Below, piece by piece: positions 22,793-32,700 of a stretch of DNA of 64,000 nucleotides. Every line of letters starts with the position of its first letter. Within the stretch, counting starts at the first letter, position 1. Under the pieces are notes generated by a model that saw only the letters and a program-made list of their open reading frames with translations, was not told the DNA's origin and searched no databases. The position numbers and the translations under genes were made by a program. Where the stretch lies: assembly GCF_011766325.1 (NCBI RefSeq), contig NZ_BLLG01000025.1, forward strand, positions 1 to 64,000. Reading direction: 5' to 3'. The stretch comes from Streptomyces pacificus (GTDB taxonomy: Bacteria > Actinomycetota > Actinomycetes > Streptomycetales > Streptomycetaceae).

Positions 22793-23998
22793 ATGGATGC
22801 GTACGCTCTGACGGCCGGTCGCATATCGTTGCCGGTGTTCGCCGAGAGGATCTTCGAGCGCCTGCCGCGGGCCGACCAGCGGCGCTGGGCTGAGGCCTAT
22901 GTGCAGGGCCTGCTGACGACCTCGGGCAAGAAGTCCGTGCGCCGCCTCGCGGCAGCGATCTCTTCCTCACCCGCCACCTCGCAGGCTCTCCACCAGTTCG
23001 TCAACGCCAGCCCCTGGGACTGGACGCCCGTCCGGGCGGAGCTCGCCAGATGGGTCGAGCAGCAGATGACCCCGCGCGCCTGGGTGCTCGGCCAGGCGGT
23101 ACTGCGCAAGCGCGGCGAGCACTCCTGCGGTGTGCACCGCCGGTTCCTGCCCTCCACCGGCCGCTCGGTCACCTGCCAGCTGGGCGTCGGGGTCTTCCTC
23201 TCCTCCGACGATCAGGCCGTGCCCGTCGACTGGCGCCTGCTGCTCCCCGGTTCGTGGAGCAAGGACCCCGAGCGCCGTGTGCGGACCCGCATCCCCGACG
23301 GGATCGGCCCCCGCTCCGTCGAGCAGCACGCCCTCGACCTCGTCGACGCTCTCACCGCCGCGGGCCGGACCGCGCCCCTGCCCGTCGTCGCCGACCTGGA
23401 GGGGAGCGGCGGAACCGGCGCGGAGGCCCTGGTCGGGGGACTCGCTGGTCGAGGGCGGGACTTCGTCGTCGCCGTCCCGGACACGCTCCAGGTCGCCGTC
23501 GGCGGCCACCTGCGACTGCAGCATCCCCGCGGAGGGGAAGGGCGGAGCCCGGTGCTCGCCGCCCGCAGCCTCTTCGAGTCCGACGCGGGCGCCCTGACCC
23601 GGACGGAGAGCGTGGCACCCCCGGACGGACGGGGCCGCCACACCTGCGTCATGTCGAGCTTCGTCAGGCTGCCCCAGCGCGGCGGGAACGGCGCGCGGAT
23701 CCACCGCACCTACCGGCTGTTCGCCACACGCACCGACAACGGACGGCGGCCCCTCCAGCTGTGGCTGACCAGCCTCACCCACGCCCGGACGGACACCCTG
23801 CTCGCTCTGACGCGGACGCTCGGGCAGGCCGGGCACTCGGTGCGGGAGATGTCGGACGAGTTCGGCCTGCTCGACTTCGAGGGCCGTTCCTACCCGGGCT
23901 GGCACCATCACATGTCGCTGGTCTCCGCGGCATACGCCTACAGCCGCCTGGAACAGGGGCGCACCAGGGCCGGTGAGGGAATGCTCGTCGCCGCCTGA
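22793..23998 (+). CDS. IS701-like transposase homologue, probably domesticated
   Basis: A 401-residue protein aligned by eye with IS701-family DDE transposases (LPVFAERIFERLPRADQRRWAEAY at the start, later YRLFATRTDNGRRPLQLW and PGWHHHMSLVSAAYAY). In active members the first catalytic Asp lies in a segment of the type DDTGxxKKGxHSVGV. Here the matching segment is LGQAVLRKRGEHSCGV (from residue 99), so the Asp pair is replaced by Gly-Gln. No terminal inverted repeats were noticed around it. It has its own ribosome binding site (GGGAGG) and AT-rich promoter. It is most likely a non-transposing derivative kept for DNA binding or regulation. Confidence 0.7.
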   Translation: MDAYALTAGRISLPVFAERIFERLPRADQRRWAEAYVQGLLTTSGKKSVRRLAAAISSSPATSQALHQFVNASPWDWTPVRAELARWVEQQMTPRAWVLGQAVLRKRGEHSCGVHRRFLPSTGRSVTCQLGVGVFLSSDDQAVPVDWRLLLPGSWSKDPERRVRTRIPDGIGPRSVEQHALDLVDALTAAGRTAPLPVVADLEGSGGTGAEALVGGLAGRGRDFVVAVPDTLQVAVGGHLRLQHPRGGEGRSPVLAARSLFESDAGALTRTESVAPPDGRGRHTCVMSSFVRLPQRGGNGARIHRTYRLFATRTDNGRRPLQLWLTSLTHARTDTLLALTRTLGQAGHSVREMSDEFGLLDFEGRSYPGWHHHMSLVSAAYAYSRLEQGRTRAGEGMLVAA

Positions 23999-24074
23999 GC
24001 GGCCCGGCCGAGTCCGCTGCGACTTCGCCCTGTCGAGTTCCTTCACGCAACTCGCACAGCCATAGAGTGAGTTC

Positions 24075-24518
24075 ATGCTGAGACACACATACGCGGGACA
24101 GGACTGCAACCTCGCCCGGTCCCTGGAGGTCATCGGCGAGCGCTGGACCTTGCTGATCATCCGGTCGGCGCTGCTCGGCACCACCCGCTTCGACGGGTTC
24201 CTCTCCCAGCTGGACATCGCCCGCAACGTGCTCGCCGGCCGGCTGGCCCGGCTGGTCGAGCACGGCGTGCTGGAACGCGTGCCGTACCAGGACAAGCCGG
24301 TGCGGCACGAGTACCGGCTCACCCCCGCGGGCCGTGATCTGACCCGGGCTGTGATCGCCCTGATGCAATGGGGCGACCGCAATCTGCCGCAGGAGCCGGT
24401 GCCGCCGCGTCGCGCCGACCACATCGGCTGCGACGGACCCGTCCACGCCGAACTGCGCTGCTCACGGTGCGGGCGTACCGTGCGCGACGAGGAAGTGGAC
24501 GTGCGCGGCAACCGCTGA
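24075..24518 (+). CDS. HxlR-family transcriptional regulator
   Basis: A 147-residue winged-helix protein of the HxlR/MarR-like group. The signature starts with Cys near residue 12 (DCNLARSLEVIGERWTLLIIR), followed by the recognition region LAGRLARLVEHGVLERVPY and EYRLTPAGRDL. The C-terminus has CSRCG, which with the N-terminal Cys could bind metal or sense redox state. It lies immediately before the enediyne core cassette and may regulate it. Confidence 0.88.
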   Translation: MLRHTYAGQDCNLARSLEVIGERWTLLIIRSALLGTTRFDGFLSQLDIARNVLAGRLARLVEHGVLERVPYQDKPVRHEYRLTPAGRDLTRAVIALMQWGDRNLPQEPVPPRRADHIGCDGPVHAELRCSRCGRTVRDEEVDVRGNR

Positions 24519-24621
24519 GCACCTCACCGAAGCGCACGCGCGAAGATGCCGCCCGCCGCGCGGTCCGCCCACGATGGCCCCTTCCGCCGCCGACAGCAGC
24601 GGCGCACAAGAGGAGGTGCCC

Positions 24622-25626
24622 GTGCCCGCACTGGGAGCACTGCGCAGGCTGGTCCTGGCCCCGTCCCTGGACGACGTGAGCTTTGCCGGGCGCGGCTTCC
24701 CCACCGAGCCGAACGACCGCACACGACAGCTGGAGGCCGTGCCGCAGGCCGTCGTCACCGGCTTCGAGTGGGGCATCGAGGACAAGGACCTGGCCACCAC
24801 CGAGCGCCGGCTCGCGCTCGTCGACCCGCTGAACAGGGGATTCGCCTACGAGGGCGCCACCATGGCCTGCGCCGTCCGCGACGCCGTGGGCCCGAACCGG
24901 CACCGCGCCCGTGATCTGCTGCGGGGCGGCGGCAGGCCGCACATCTTCCTCAACTACATCGGAATCGGCTTCGCCATGGCCAAACTGCCCAGGCGGCTGT
25001 GGGGGAGGCTCGTTCCCGATCTGACCGAGCCCGACCTCTACCCGGCGATGAGCTGGCTCTGCGTCGACGGCTACGGCTTCGACCGCGCCTACTTCGACAC
25101 CGGCACCTGGGTCACCGGACAGCGCCTGGACACGCCCTACAACTGGGACGGGGACCCCTCGTACTGGCGGCGCGCCTTCGACCAGGGCGTCGGCCGGGCG
25201 CTGTGGTTCGTCCACGGCGGGCACGTCGCCCACGTCTCCGCGGCCGTACGGGCGTTCGCCGCCGGGCGGCAGGCGGATCTCTGGAGCGGTGTGGGGCTGG
25301 CCGCCACCTTCGCCGGCGGCGGCTCGGCCGCCGACCTGGCCGCGCTGCGCGAGGAGGCGGCGGAATGCGCCGGACACCTGGCCCAGGGCGCGGTCTTCGC
25401 GGCCAAGGCGCGCCACCACGCCGGGTTCGTGCCCGAGCACAGCGGTGCCGCCGTCCACGCGTTCACGGGGCTCTCGGCCGGCGCCGTGGCACGACTCGCC
25501 GACGACTGCGCCGCCACCGCAGCCGAGAAGGGCGTAGGACCCGCCTACGAGGTCTGGCGCCGGGGTGTGCGCACGCGACTGGGCACCGCCGCCGCGCGAA
25601 CACCGTCTGGGAGCCGCGCCGTGTGA
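24622..25626 (+). CDS. DUF1702 enediyne-cassette protein (UnbL type), copy 1
   Basis: A 334-residue member of the DUF1702 family, found in enediyne PKS cassettes, where it is needed for or linked to core formation; biochemical function unknown. Family blocks seen are LAPSLDDVSFAGRGF, GFAYEGATMACAVRDA, IGIGFAMAKLPRRLW, SWLCVDGYGFDRAYF and GVGRALWFVHGG. The GTG at 24622 is preceded by AGGAGG and matches the usual family start. A second, diverged copy follows about 105 bases downstream. The two may form a heteromer or act on successive intermediates. Confidence 0.87.
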   Translation: MPALGALRRLVLAPSLDDVSFAGRGFPTEPNDRTRQLEAVPQAVVTGFEWGIEDKDLATTERRLALVDPLNRGFAYEGATMACAVRDAVGPNRHRARDLLRGGGRPHIFLNYIGIGFAMAKLPRRLWGRLVPDLTEPDLYPAMSWLCVDGYGFDRAYFDTGTWVTGQRLDTPYNWDGDPSYWRRAFDQGVGRALWFVHGGHVAHVSAAVRAFAAGRQADLWSGVGLAATFAGGGSAADLAALREEAAECAGHLAQGAVFAAKARHHAGFVPEHSGAAVHAFTGLSAGAVARLADDCAATAAEKGVGPAYEVWRRGVRTRLGTAAARTPSGSRAV

Positions 25627-25731
25627 GCACCGTCGTTTGAGCACATCTGAAGTAGACGCCCCTCCCGGCCCCCTGGCTAGATTCGATTCGCCGGGCTGTT
25701 TCCAGGGATTCGAGAGGGGCGGTCTTCTGCC

Positions 25732-26718
25732 GTGTCCAGTTTTTTTGGCGCACTCCGCCGCCGATTGCTCACGCCGCGTGTTTCCGAGACGACCATGGAA
25801 GTGCGCGGATTTCATGTGAAGAACGCGGAGGCAAAGGCGCGGCTCGAGCTCATAGGAGAGGTGTTTCTCGAGGGATACGCGTACGCCGTGGAAGCCGCTT
25901 CCCCGGCCGAGGCGGAAGAACTGCTGGAGAAAGTCGCACCGGACATGCGCGGCTTCGCCTACGAGGGCGCCGGTATGGGCGCGGCGGTGTACGACTCGCT
26001 GCCGGGGCACGGCGGCCGCCTGGAGGGGCTGCTGGCCGGCGAGGGCCGCCACCACGACTACATGGTCCACGTCGGTGTCGGCTGGGCGATGGCCCGCCTG
26101 CCCAGGCCCCTGTGGCCCGACATCCGCACCACCGACCCGCTGCTGCGCTGGCTGGCACTGGACGGCTACGGCTTCCACCAGGCGTACTTCAGGACCGGCG
26201 CCTATGTGCGCGATCCGAAGGCGCAGCACCCGTTCCGGTGGAACGGCGGGCACAACCACTACACGCCCCACGCCATCGACCAGGGCATAGGCCGCGCCCT
26301 GTGGTTCGTCGGCGGCACCGATCCCGAGGTCGTCACCGACCTGATCCGGGCCTATCCCGAGCGGCGCCACGGCGACCTCTACGCGGGCGCCGGACTCGCC
26401 TGCGCCTACGCGGGCGGCGTGAGCGAGCACGAGCTCGCGTACTTCGTCGCGAGCGCGGGCCGGCACCGCCGGTCGCTCGCCCAGGGGGCCGCGTTCGCCA
26501 CCGAGGCACGCGTCAAGGCGGGCACGGTCAACAGCCACACCCACCTGGCGGCCCGTGTCGTGTGCGGCACGACGGCCGAGCGGGCGTCGCGGGTGTGCCG
26601 GGACACCCGGCCCGAGGCACCCGGCCGGGGAGCGGCCCCGGACTACGAGACCTGGCGGCGCGACATCGCCGAGGAACTCGCTTCAGAATCGCTCATCTCG
26701 AAAGGTGCCGACCAGTGA
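25732..26718 (+). CDS. DUF1702 enediyne-cassette protein (UnbL type), copy 2
   Basis: A 328-residue DUF1702 protein with the same ordered blocks as copy 1: RGFAYEGAGMGAAVYDS, VGVGWAMARLPRPLW, LALDGYGFHQAYF, IGRALWFVGG and LYAGAGLACAYAGG. The N-terminus differs, with an extra basic stretch RRRLLTPRVSETTMEVRGFH. The start is a GTG at 25732. Its stop overlaps the GTG of the UnbV-type gene, tying it firmly to the core cassette. Tandem DUF1702 genes are characteristic of enediyne loci. Confidence 0.87.
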   Translation: MSSFFGALRRRLLTPRVSETTMEVRGFHVKNAEAKARLELIGEVFLEGYAYAVEAASPAEAEELLEKVAPDMRGFAYEGAGMGAAVYDSLPGHGGRLEGLLAGEGRHHDYMVHVGVGWAMARLPRPLWPDIRTTDPLLRWLALDGYGFHQAYFRTGAYVRDPKAQHPFRWNGGHNHYTPHAIDQGIGRALWFVGGTDPEVVTDLIRAYPERRHGDLYAGAGLACAYAGGVSEHELAYFVASAGRHRRSLAQGAAFATEARVKAGTVNSHTHLAARVVCGTTAERASRVCRDTRPEAPGRGAAPDYETWRRDIAEELASESLISKGADQ

Positions 26719-28625
26719 CGGTCACAAAGAACTGGCTCCGCAGGAATTCACCGGGAATCGTCGCGCTCGCCCTGATGGTGAGCACGTTCTACGCCGTGCG
26801 GCTGCCCGAGTCATCGGCTTCCGAAGTCAACAAGCTGGCGAAGAACTTCGCATTCGAGCCGATGTCCATAGCCATGCCCGCCGGATTCCCGAAGCAGGAG
26901 GTGCGGAAAGTCAACAAGGCGTACGAGCACATCGACGCATGGATCTCCTCGGTCGGCGCCGGTATCGCGGTAAACGACCTCGACGGCGACGGGCTGGCCA
27001 ACGACCTGTGCGTGAACGACGTGCGGATCGACCAGGCCGTGGTCACCCCGGCGCCGACCCGGAAGGACGCCTACGCGCCGTTCGCCCTGGACCCGGCACC
27101 GCTGGGCACCAGCACGACCATGGCGCCGATGGGCTGTATGCCCGGCGACTACGACGAGGACGGACGCATGGACCTCCTCGTCTACTACTGGGGCCGCACG
27201 CCGGTCATCTACGTGAACAAAGGGGAGAAGGGGAAGCCGCTGACCCCGGACTCCTTCACGGCGACCGAACTGCTGCCCGGCAAGCCCGGCAGGACCTACA
27301 CCGGTCCGCTGTGGAACTCCAACGCGGCCGCCGTCGCCGACTTCGACGGTGACGGCCACAACGACATCTACATCGGCAACTACTTCCCGGACAGCCCCGT
27401 CCTGGACCCGTCCAAGGACGGCGACGTCACCATGAACGCATCGCTGTCGCACGCCCAGAACGGCGGCGGCGGCCACTTCTTCCGGTGGACCGAGGACGGC
27501 TACGAGAAGACCGACGGCGCCCTCCCGCAGAGCCTGAACAAGGGCTGGTCGCTCGGCGCCTCCGCCGCCGACCTCGACGGCGACCGGCTGCCGGAAATGT
27601 TCCTCGCCCACGACTTCGGCACCTCGGCGCTGCTGTACAACACCTCCACCCCAGGCAAGATCCGGTTCTCCGAGGTCAAGTCCGCGCACAGCGGCACGGT
27701 CCCGAAGTCCAAGGAACTGGGCCGCAGCTCCTTCAAGGGCATGGGCGTCGACTTCGGCGACCTGGACCACGACGGCATCTACGACATGTTCGTCAGCAAC
27801 ATCACCACGTCGTTCGGGATCCAGGAGTCGAACTTCGCCTTTCTGAGCGACGCCGACTCCCGCTCCGAACTGCAGGGCCGCTTCAAGAAGGGTGAAGCCC
27901 CGTACACGGACAAGTCCACCGATCTGAAGCTGGCCTGGTCGGGCTGGGGCTGGGACGTCAAGACGGGCGATTTCGACAACGACGGCGACCTGGAGATCAC
28001 CCAGGCCCTCGGCTTCGTCAAGGGCAAGCACAACCGATGGCCGCAGCTGCAGGAGCTCGCCACCGCCAACGACGCCCTCGTCCCCAACCCGGTGTGGTGG
28101 CCGAACGTCAAGCACGGTGACGACATCGCCGGCAGCCAGCGGATGCGGTTCTTCGCCAAGGACCCCGGAACCGGCGAATACCACAACCTCTCCGGGGCCC
28201 TCGGCATCGGCGAGCCCGTCCCGACCCGAGGCCTGGCCACCGGCGACGTCGACGGCGACGGACGGCTCGACCTGGCGGTCGCCCGCCAGTGGGGCGAGCC
28301 GGTCTTCCTGCACAACGTCGCCGAGACCACCGGTTCCCACCTGGGCCTGAAGCTCACCCATCCGGACGGAGCGCCCGTGGTCGGCGCGGAGGTCCGCGTC
28401 CGGCTGCCCGACGGCACCGAGCGCGTCACCCGTCTCGACGGCGGCGGCGGCCACTCCGGCAAGCGCAGCACCGACGTCCATATCGGTCTGGGCAAGGACG
28501 TCCGGGACTCCGTCCCGGCCGTGGTCGCCTGGCGCGACCGTACCGGTGAGGTCCACGAGCAGAAGCTGAAGCTCACGCCGGGCTGGCACAGCCTCGAGCT
28601 GGGCACCGAGGTCAAGGAGAAGTGA
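26715..28625 (+). CDS. ASPIC/UnbV-type FG-GAP repeat protein of the enediyne cassette
   Basis: A 636-residue CRTAC1/UnbV-like protein. A hydrophobic N-terminal stretch (IVALALMVSTFYAVRL, about residues 14-29) could be a signal anchor, so the protein is probably exported or membrane-tethered. Several FG-GAP/VCBS calcium-binding loops follow, for example DLDGDGLANDL, DYDEDGRMDL, DFDGDGHNDIY, DLDHDGIYDMF, DFDNDGDLEI and DVDGDGRLDL, suggesting a beta-propeller. The C-terminal ASPIC/UnbV domain contains GAEVRVRLPDGTE and KRSTDVHIGLG. It is a constant member of enediyne core cassettes with unknown chemistry. The GTG start overlaps the DUF1702 stop. Confidence 0.9.
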   Translation: MTVTKNWLRRNSPGIVALALMVSTFYAVRLPESSASEVNKLAKNFAFEPMSIAMPAGFPKQEVRKVNKAYEHIDAWISSVGAGIAVNDLDGDGLANDLCVNDVRIDQAVVTPAPTRKDAYAPFALDPAPLGTSTTMAPMGCMPGDYDEDGRMDLLVYYWGRTPVIYVNKGEKGKPLTPDSFTATELLPGKPGRTYTGPLWNSNAAAVADFDGDGHNDIYIGNYFPDSPVLDPSKDGDVTMNASLSHAQNGGGGHFFRWTEDGYEKTDGALPQSLNKGWSLGASAADLDGDRLPEMFLAHDFGTSALLYNTSTPGKIRFSEVKSAHSGTVPKSKELGRSSFKGMGVDFGDLDHDGIYDMFVSNITTSFGIQESNFAFLSDADSRSELQGRFKKGEAPYTDKSTDLKLAWSGWGWDVKTGDFDNDGDLEITQALGFVKGKHNRWPQLQELATANDALVPNPVWWPNVKHGDDIAGSQRMRFFAKDPGTGEYHNLSGALGIGEPVPTRGLATGDVDGDGRLDLAVARQWGEPVFLHNVAETTGSHLGLKLTHPDGAPVVGAEVRVRLPDGTERVTRLDGGGGHSGKRSTDVHIGLGKDVRDSVPAVVAWRDRTGEVHEQKLKLTPGWHSLELGTEVKEK

Positions 28626-28627
28626 CG

Positions 28628-29791
28628 ATGTCCGCAACGAAGACCGCCGCCGCACCACGGCACAACCCGAAGGTCACGACGGCGCTGCGCCGGTTCGCGA
28701 TCTCCATCACCGTGCTCAACGTCTTCGGCTACACCGTCCTCGGCTTCGAGCAGCCCTGGACCTGGCCGTTCATCGCGCTGGCGACCGCCTACACCGTCGA
28801 GATCGTCCTGGAGCTCTTCGGCGCCCGCGCCGAGAAGCGCGCGCCGCGTTTCGCCGGCGGCGGGTTCAAGGGCCTGGTGGAGTTCCTCTTCCCGGCCCAC
28901 ATCACCGCCCTCGCGGTGAACATGCTCATCTACGTCAACGACCTGGTATGGGTCATGGTGTTCGGGGTGATCGTCGCCGTCGGCACCAAGTGGGTGCTGC
29001 GCGCCCCGGTCAAAGGCCGGATGCGGCACTTCATGAACCCGTCGAACTTCGGCATCGCCGTCATCCTGGTGCTCTTCCCATGGGCCTCGATCGCCCCGCC
29101 GTACCACTTCACCGAGTACCTCGACGGCGGCTTCGACTGGCTCGTGCCGGCGATCATCATCGTCCTGGGCACGATGCTCAACGCCAAGCTCACCGAGCGC
29201 ATGTGGCTCATCCTCGGCTGGGTCGGCGTCTTCGCCCTCCAGGCGATCGTCCGCGGCCTGCTGTTCGGCACCTCCATCCCCGCCGGCCTGGCGATGATGA
29301 CCGGCGTGGCGTTCGTGCTCTTCACCAACTACATGATCACGGATCCCGGTACGACCCCGTCCTCGAAGTGGGGTCAGATCGCCTTCGGCGGAGGCGTCGC
29401 CGCCCTGTACGGCGTGCTGACCGCGATGAGTATCGCCTACGGCCTGTTCTTCGCCACCGCCCTCGTCTGCGCCGTCCGCGGCGCGTTCCTGTGGACCGCC
29501 GACATCGTCTCCAGGAAGCGCGCCGAGGAGGCCCTGGCGCTCGACGCCGTCACCCGTTCCGTCACCGGGGCCGAAGCAGCCGCCGAGAGCGGAGCCGCCG
29601 CCCGGACCGGCAGCACCCCGGCGTGCGCGTGCCCCGAGGGCGCCTGCGCCTGCCCCGTCCCCGTCCCCACCCCGGCCGCGTCCGTGCCCGCGTCCGGGAC
29701 CCCGGCGTGCGCGTGCCCCGAGGGCGCCTGCGCCTGCCCCGTCCCGGCGTCCGCCGAGGTCGATACCGAGAAGGTCCCGGTGCCCGCATGA
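28628..29791 (+). CDS. UnbU-type membrane protein with a Cys-rich tail repeat
   Basis: A 387-residue polytopic membrane protein of the UnbU family, related in fold to RnfD/NqrB-type subunits; it is found in every typical enediyne core cassette. Membrane segments include LVPAIIIVLGTML, WLILGWVGVFALQAIV and AMSIAYGLFFATALVC. The conserved-looking MNPSNFGIAVILVLFPW and TDPGTTPS segments are present. The ATG at 28628 has AAGGAG 8 bases upstream; a GTG at 28622 overlapping the previous stop is the alternative. The C-terminal 80 residues are unusual: a cytosolic or external tail contains TPACACPEGACACPVP twice. The stop overlaps pksE. Confidence 0.88.
   Translation: MSATKTAAAPRHNPKVTTALRRFAISITVLNVFGYTVLGFEQPWTWPFIALATAYTVEIVLELFGARAEKRAPRFAGGGFKGLVEFLFPAHITALAVNMLIYVNDLVWVMVFGVIVAVGTKWVLRAPVKGRMRHFMNPSNFGIAVILVLFPWASIAPPYHFTEYLDGGFDWLVPAIIIVLGTMLNAKLTERMWLILGWVGVFALQAIVRGLLFGTSIPAGLAMMTGVAFVLFTNYMITDPGTTPSSKWGQIAFGGGVAALYGVLTAMSIAYGLFFATALVCAVRGAFLWTADIVSRKRAEEALALDAVTRSVTGAEAAAESGAAARTGSTPACACPEGACACPVPVPTPAASVPASGTPACACPEGACACPVPASAEVDTEKVPVPA
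29615..29745 (+). repeat. 47-bp perfect direct repeat encoding the Cys motif in the UnbU tail
   Basis: Positions 29615-29661 are identical to 29699-29745, an 84-base offset. Each encodes TPACACPEGACACPVP, four Cys per copy. Identity at synonymous positions implies a recent duplication. Confidence 0.85.
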
Positions 29792-32700
29792 CCAGAATCG
29801 CCATCGTCGGCATGGCCTGCCGCTACCCCGACGCCACCGACCCGAACGAGCTGTGGGACAACGCCGTCGCCGGACGGCGCGCGTTCCGCCGCCTGCCCGA
29901 CGTCCGGATGAACCTGGACGACTACTGGGACGCCGACCCGGCGGCCCCCGACACCTTCTACGCCCGCAACGCCGCGGTCATCGAGGGCTACGCGTTCGAC
30001 CGGGTCGCCCACAAGATCGCCGGCAGCACCTTCCGGTCGACCGACCTCACGCACTGGCTCGCCCTCGACACCGCAGGCCGCGCGCTCGCCGACGCCGGGT
30101 TCGCGGGCGGCGACGGCCTGCCGCGCGAACGCACCGGCGTGGTCGTCGGCAACACCCTCACCGGCGAGTTCTCCCGCGCCAATGTGATGCGGCTGCGCTG
30201 GCCCTACGTCAGGCGGGTGATGGCCGCGGCCCTCAAGGGCCAGGACGGCTGGGACGAGTCCCGGACCGCGGAGTTCCTCGACGACGTCGAGACCACGTAC
30301 AAGGAGCCGTTCCCGGCGGTCGACGAGGACACCCTCGCCGGCGGACTCGCCAACACCATCGCCGGCCGGATCTGCAACCACTACGACCTCAACGGCGGCG
30401 GCTACACCGTCGACGGCGCCTGCTCCTCCTCGCTGCTGTCGGTGACCACCGCCGGAACCTCGCTGATCAACGGCGACCTCGACGTCGCCGTCGCGGGCGG
30501 AGTCGATCTGTCGATCGACCCGTTCGAGATCATCGGCTTCGCCAAGACCGGCGCGCTCGCCAAGGGGGAGATGAAGCTGTACGACCGCGGCTCCAACGGC
30601 TTCTGGCCGGGCGAGGGCTGCGGGATGATCGTGATGATGCGGGAGAAGGACGCTCTCGCCGCAGGCCACCGCGTCTATGCCACCATCGCGGGCTGGGGCG
30701 TGTCCTCCGACGGCCAGGGCGGCATCACCCGCCCCGAGGCCGGCGGCTACCGGCTGGCCCTCGCACGCGCCTACCGGCGGGCCGGGTTCGGCATCGAGAC
30801 CGTACGGCTTTTCGAAGGCCACGGCACCGGTACCGCCGTCGGCGACGCCACCGAGCTCACCGCCCTGATGGGCGCGCGCCGGGAGGCCGACCCGGCCGCC
30901 CCGGTCGCGGCCGTCACCTCCATCAAGGGAATGATCGGCCACACCAAGGCCGCGGCCGGTGTCGCCGGGCTGATCAAGGCGGCCATGGCCGTCGACAACC
31001 AGACCCTCCCGCCGTCCATCGGCACCGTCGACCCGCACGAGCTGCTCGCAGCCGGCAACGCCAACCTCAGGGCGCTGCGCAAGGCCGAAGCCTGGCCCGA
31101 GGGCGGCCCGCGCCGCGCCGGCGTCACCGCCATGGGCTTCGGCGGCATCAACACCCACGTCGTCCTGGACGAGCCCGCCACCCGGCGGCGCCCGGCGCCC
31201 AGCCGCCGATCCGCCGCCCTGGCCGGCTCGCTGCAGGACTGCGAACTGCTCGCCGTCGACGGCGAGTCGCCGCGCGAGCTGCGTGCCCGTCTCACCGAGG
31301 TCGCCGCCTACGCCGCCCGGGTCTCGTACGGGCAGGTCGCGGACCTGGCCGCCACGCTGCAACGCGAACTGCGCGGCCTGCCGCACCGCGCGGCGGTCGT
31401 CGCCTCCTCCCCGGAGGACGCCGAGCGCCGCCTGCTGTACCTGGCCGAACTGCTCGAAGCGGGCGAGAGCACCCACACCGCCGCGGACGGCCGCAGCTTC
31501 ATGGGCCGGACCGCCGGCCGCGCCCGGATCGGTTACCTCTTCCCCGGACAGGGCTCGGGCAGCGGCACCGGCGGAGGAGCGCTGCGCCGCCGCTTCCCCG
31601 AAGCCGCCGAGGTCTTCGAGCGGGCCGCCCTGCCCACCGCCGGCGACATGGTCGCCACCGATGTGGCGCAGCCGCGCATCGCCACCGGCTCGGCCGCCGG
31701 CCTGCGCGTACTGGACTCGCTCCGCCTGGAGGCGGCCGTCGCCGTCGGGCACAGCCTCGGCGAACTCTCCGCCCTCCACTGGGCCGGCGCCCTCGACGAG
31801 GAGACACTGCTGGAGGCGGCCCGGGTCCGCGGGCGGGCCATGGCCGAGCACAGCGCCTCGGGCACGATGGCCTCGCTGAACGCCGAGCCCGAGCGGGCCG
31901 AGGAACTCGCCCACGGCCTCGGCGTCGTCATCGCCGGCTACAACGGCCCCGAACAGACGGTGGTCGCCGGACCGGTCGCGGACATCGAGGAGGTACAGCG
32001 CCGGGCCGGTCTCGCCGGCGTGGCCTGCACCCGCCTCGAGGTCTCGCACGCCTTCCACTCGCCGCTCGTCGCCGGCTCCGCCGCGTCCTTCGGGGCGTGG
32101 CTCGACGGCACCCGCCCCGGCGAGGTCTCGGGCCGGGTCGTCTCCACCGTCACCGGCGGCGAACTCCCCCGTGACGCCGACCTGGCCGGGCTGCTCCGCG
32201 AGCAGATCACCGGACCCGTCCGCTTCACCCAGGCGGTGAGCGAGGCCGCAGCGAGCGTCGACCTGTTCGTCGAGGTCGGCCCGGGACGGGTGCTCAGCGG
32301 ACTCGCCCAGGCCACCACCGGTGTGCCCGCCGTCGCGCTGAACACCGACGACGAGTCGCTTCGCGGCGTCCTGCAGGTGGCCGGCGCCGCGTTCGTCGCG
32401 GGTGCGCCCATCGCCCTCGAACGGCTCTTTGAGGACCGGCTGATCCGGCCCCTGGAAGTCGGCCAGGAGTTCTCCTTCCTCGCCAACCCCTGCGAGCAGG
32501 CGCCGCGCGATGTGCCCGCCGCGGCAGGGTGCCGGGCGCGCCCGGCCGCGCCGGCCCGCGCCGCGGCCCTCCGGCCCGAGCAGAGCACACCGGCCGAGCC
32601 GGCGGGGCCCGCCGCCTCTGCGGCCGCCCCTGCCGACGGCGGGCCGTCGGGCGAGGGCGGAGCCGACGCACTCGACGTGCTGCGCACCCTCGTCGCCGAA

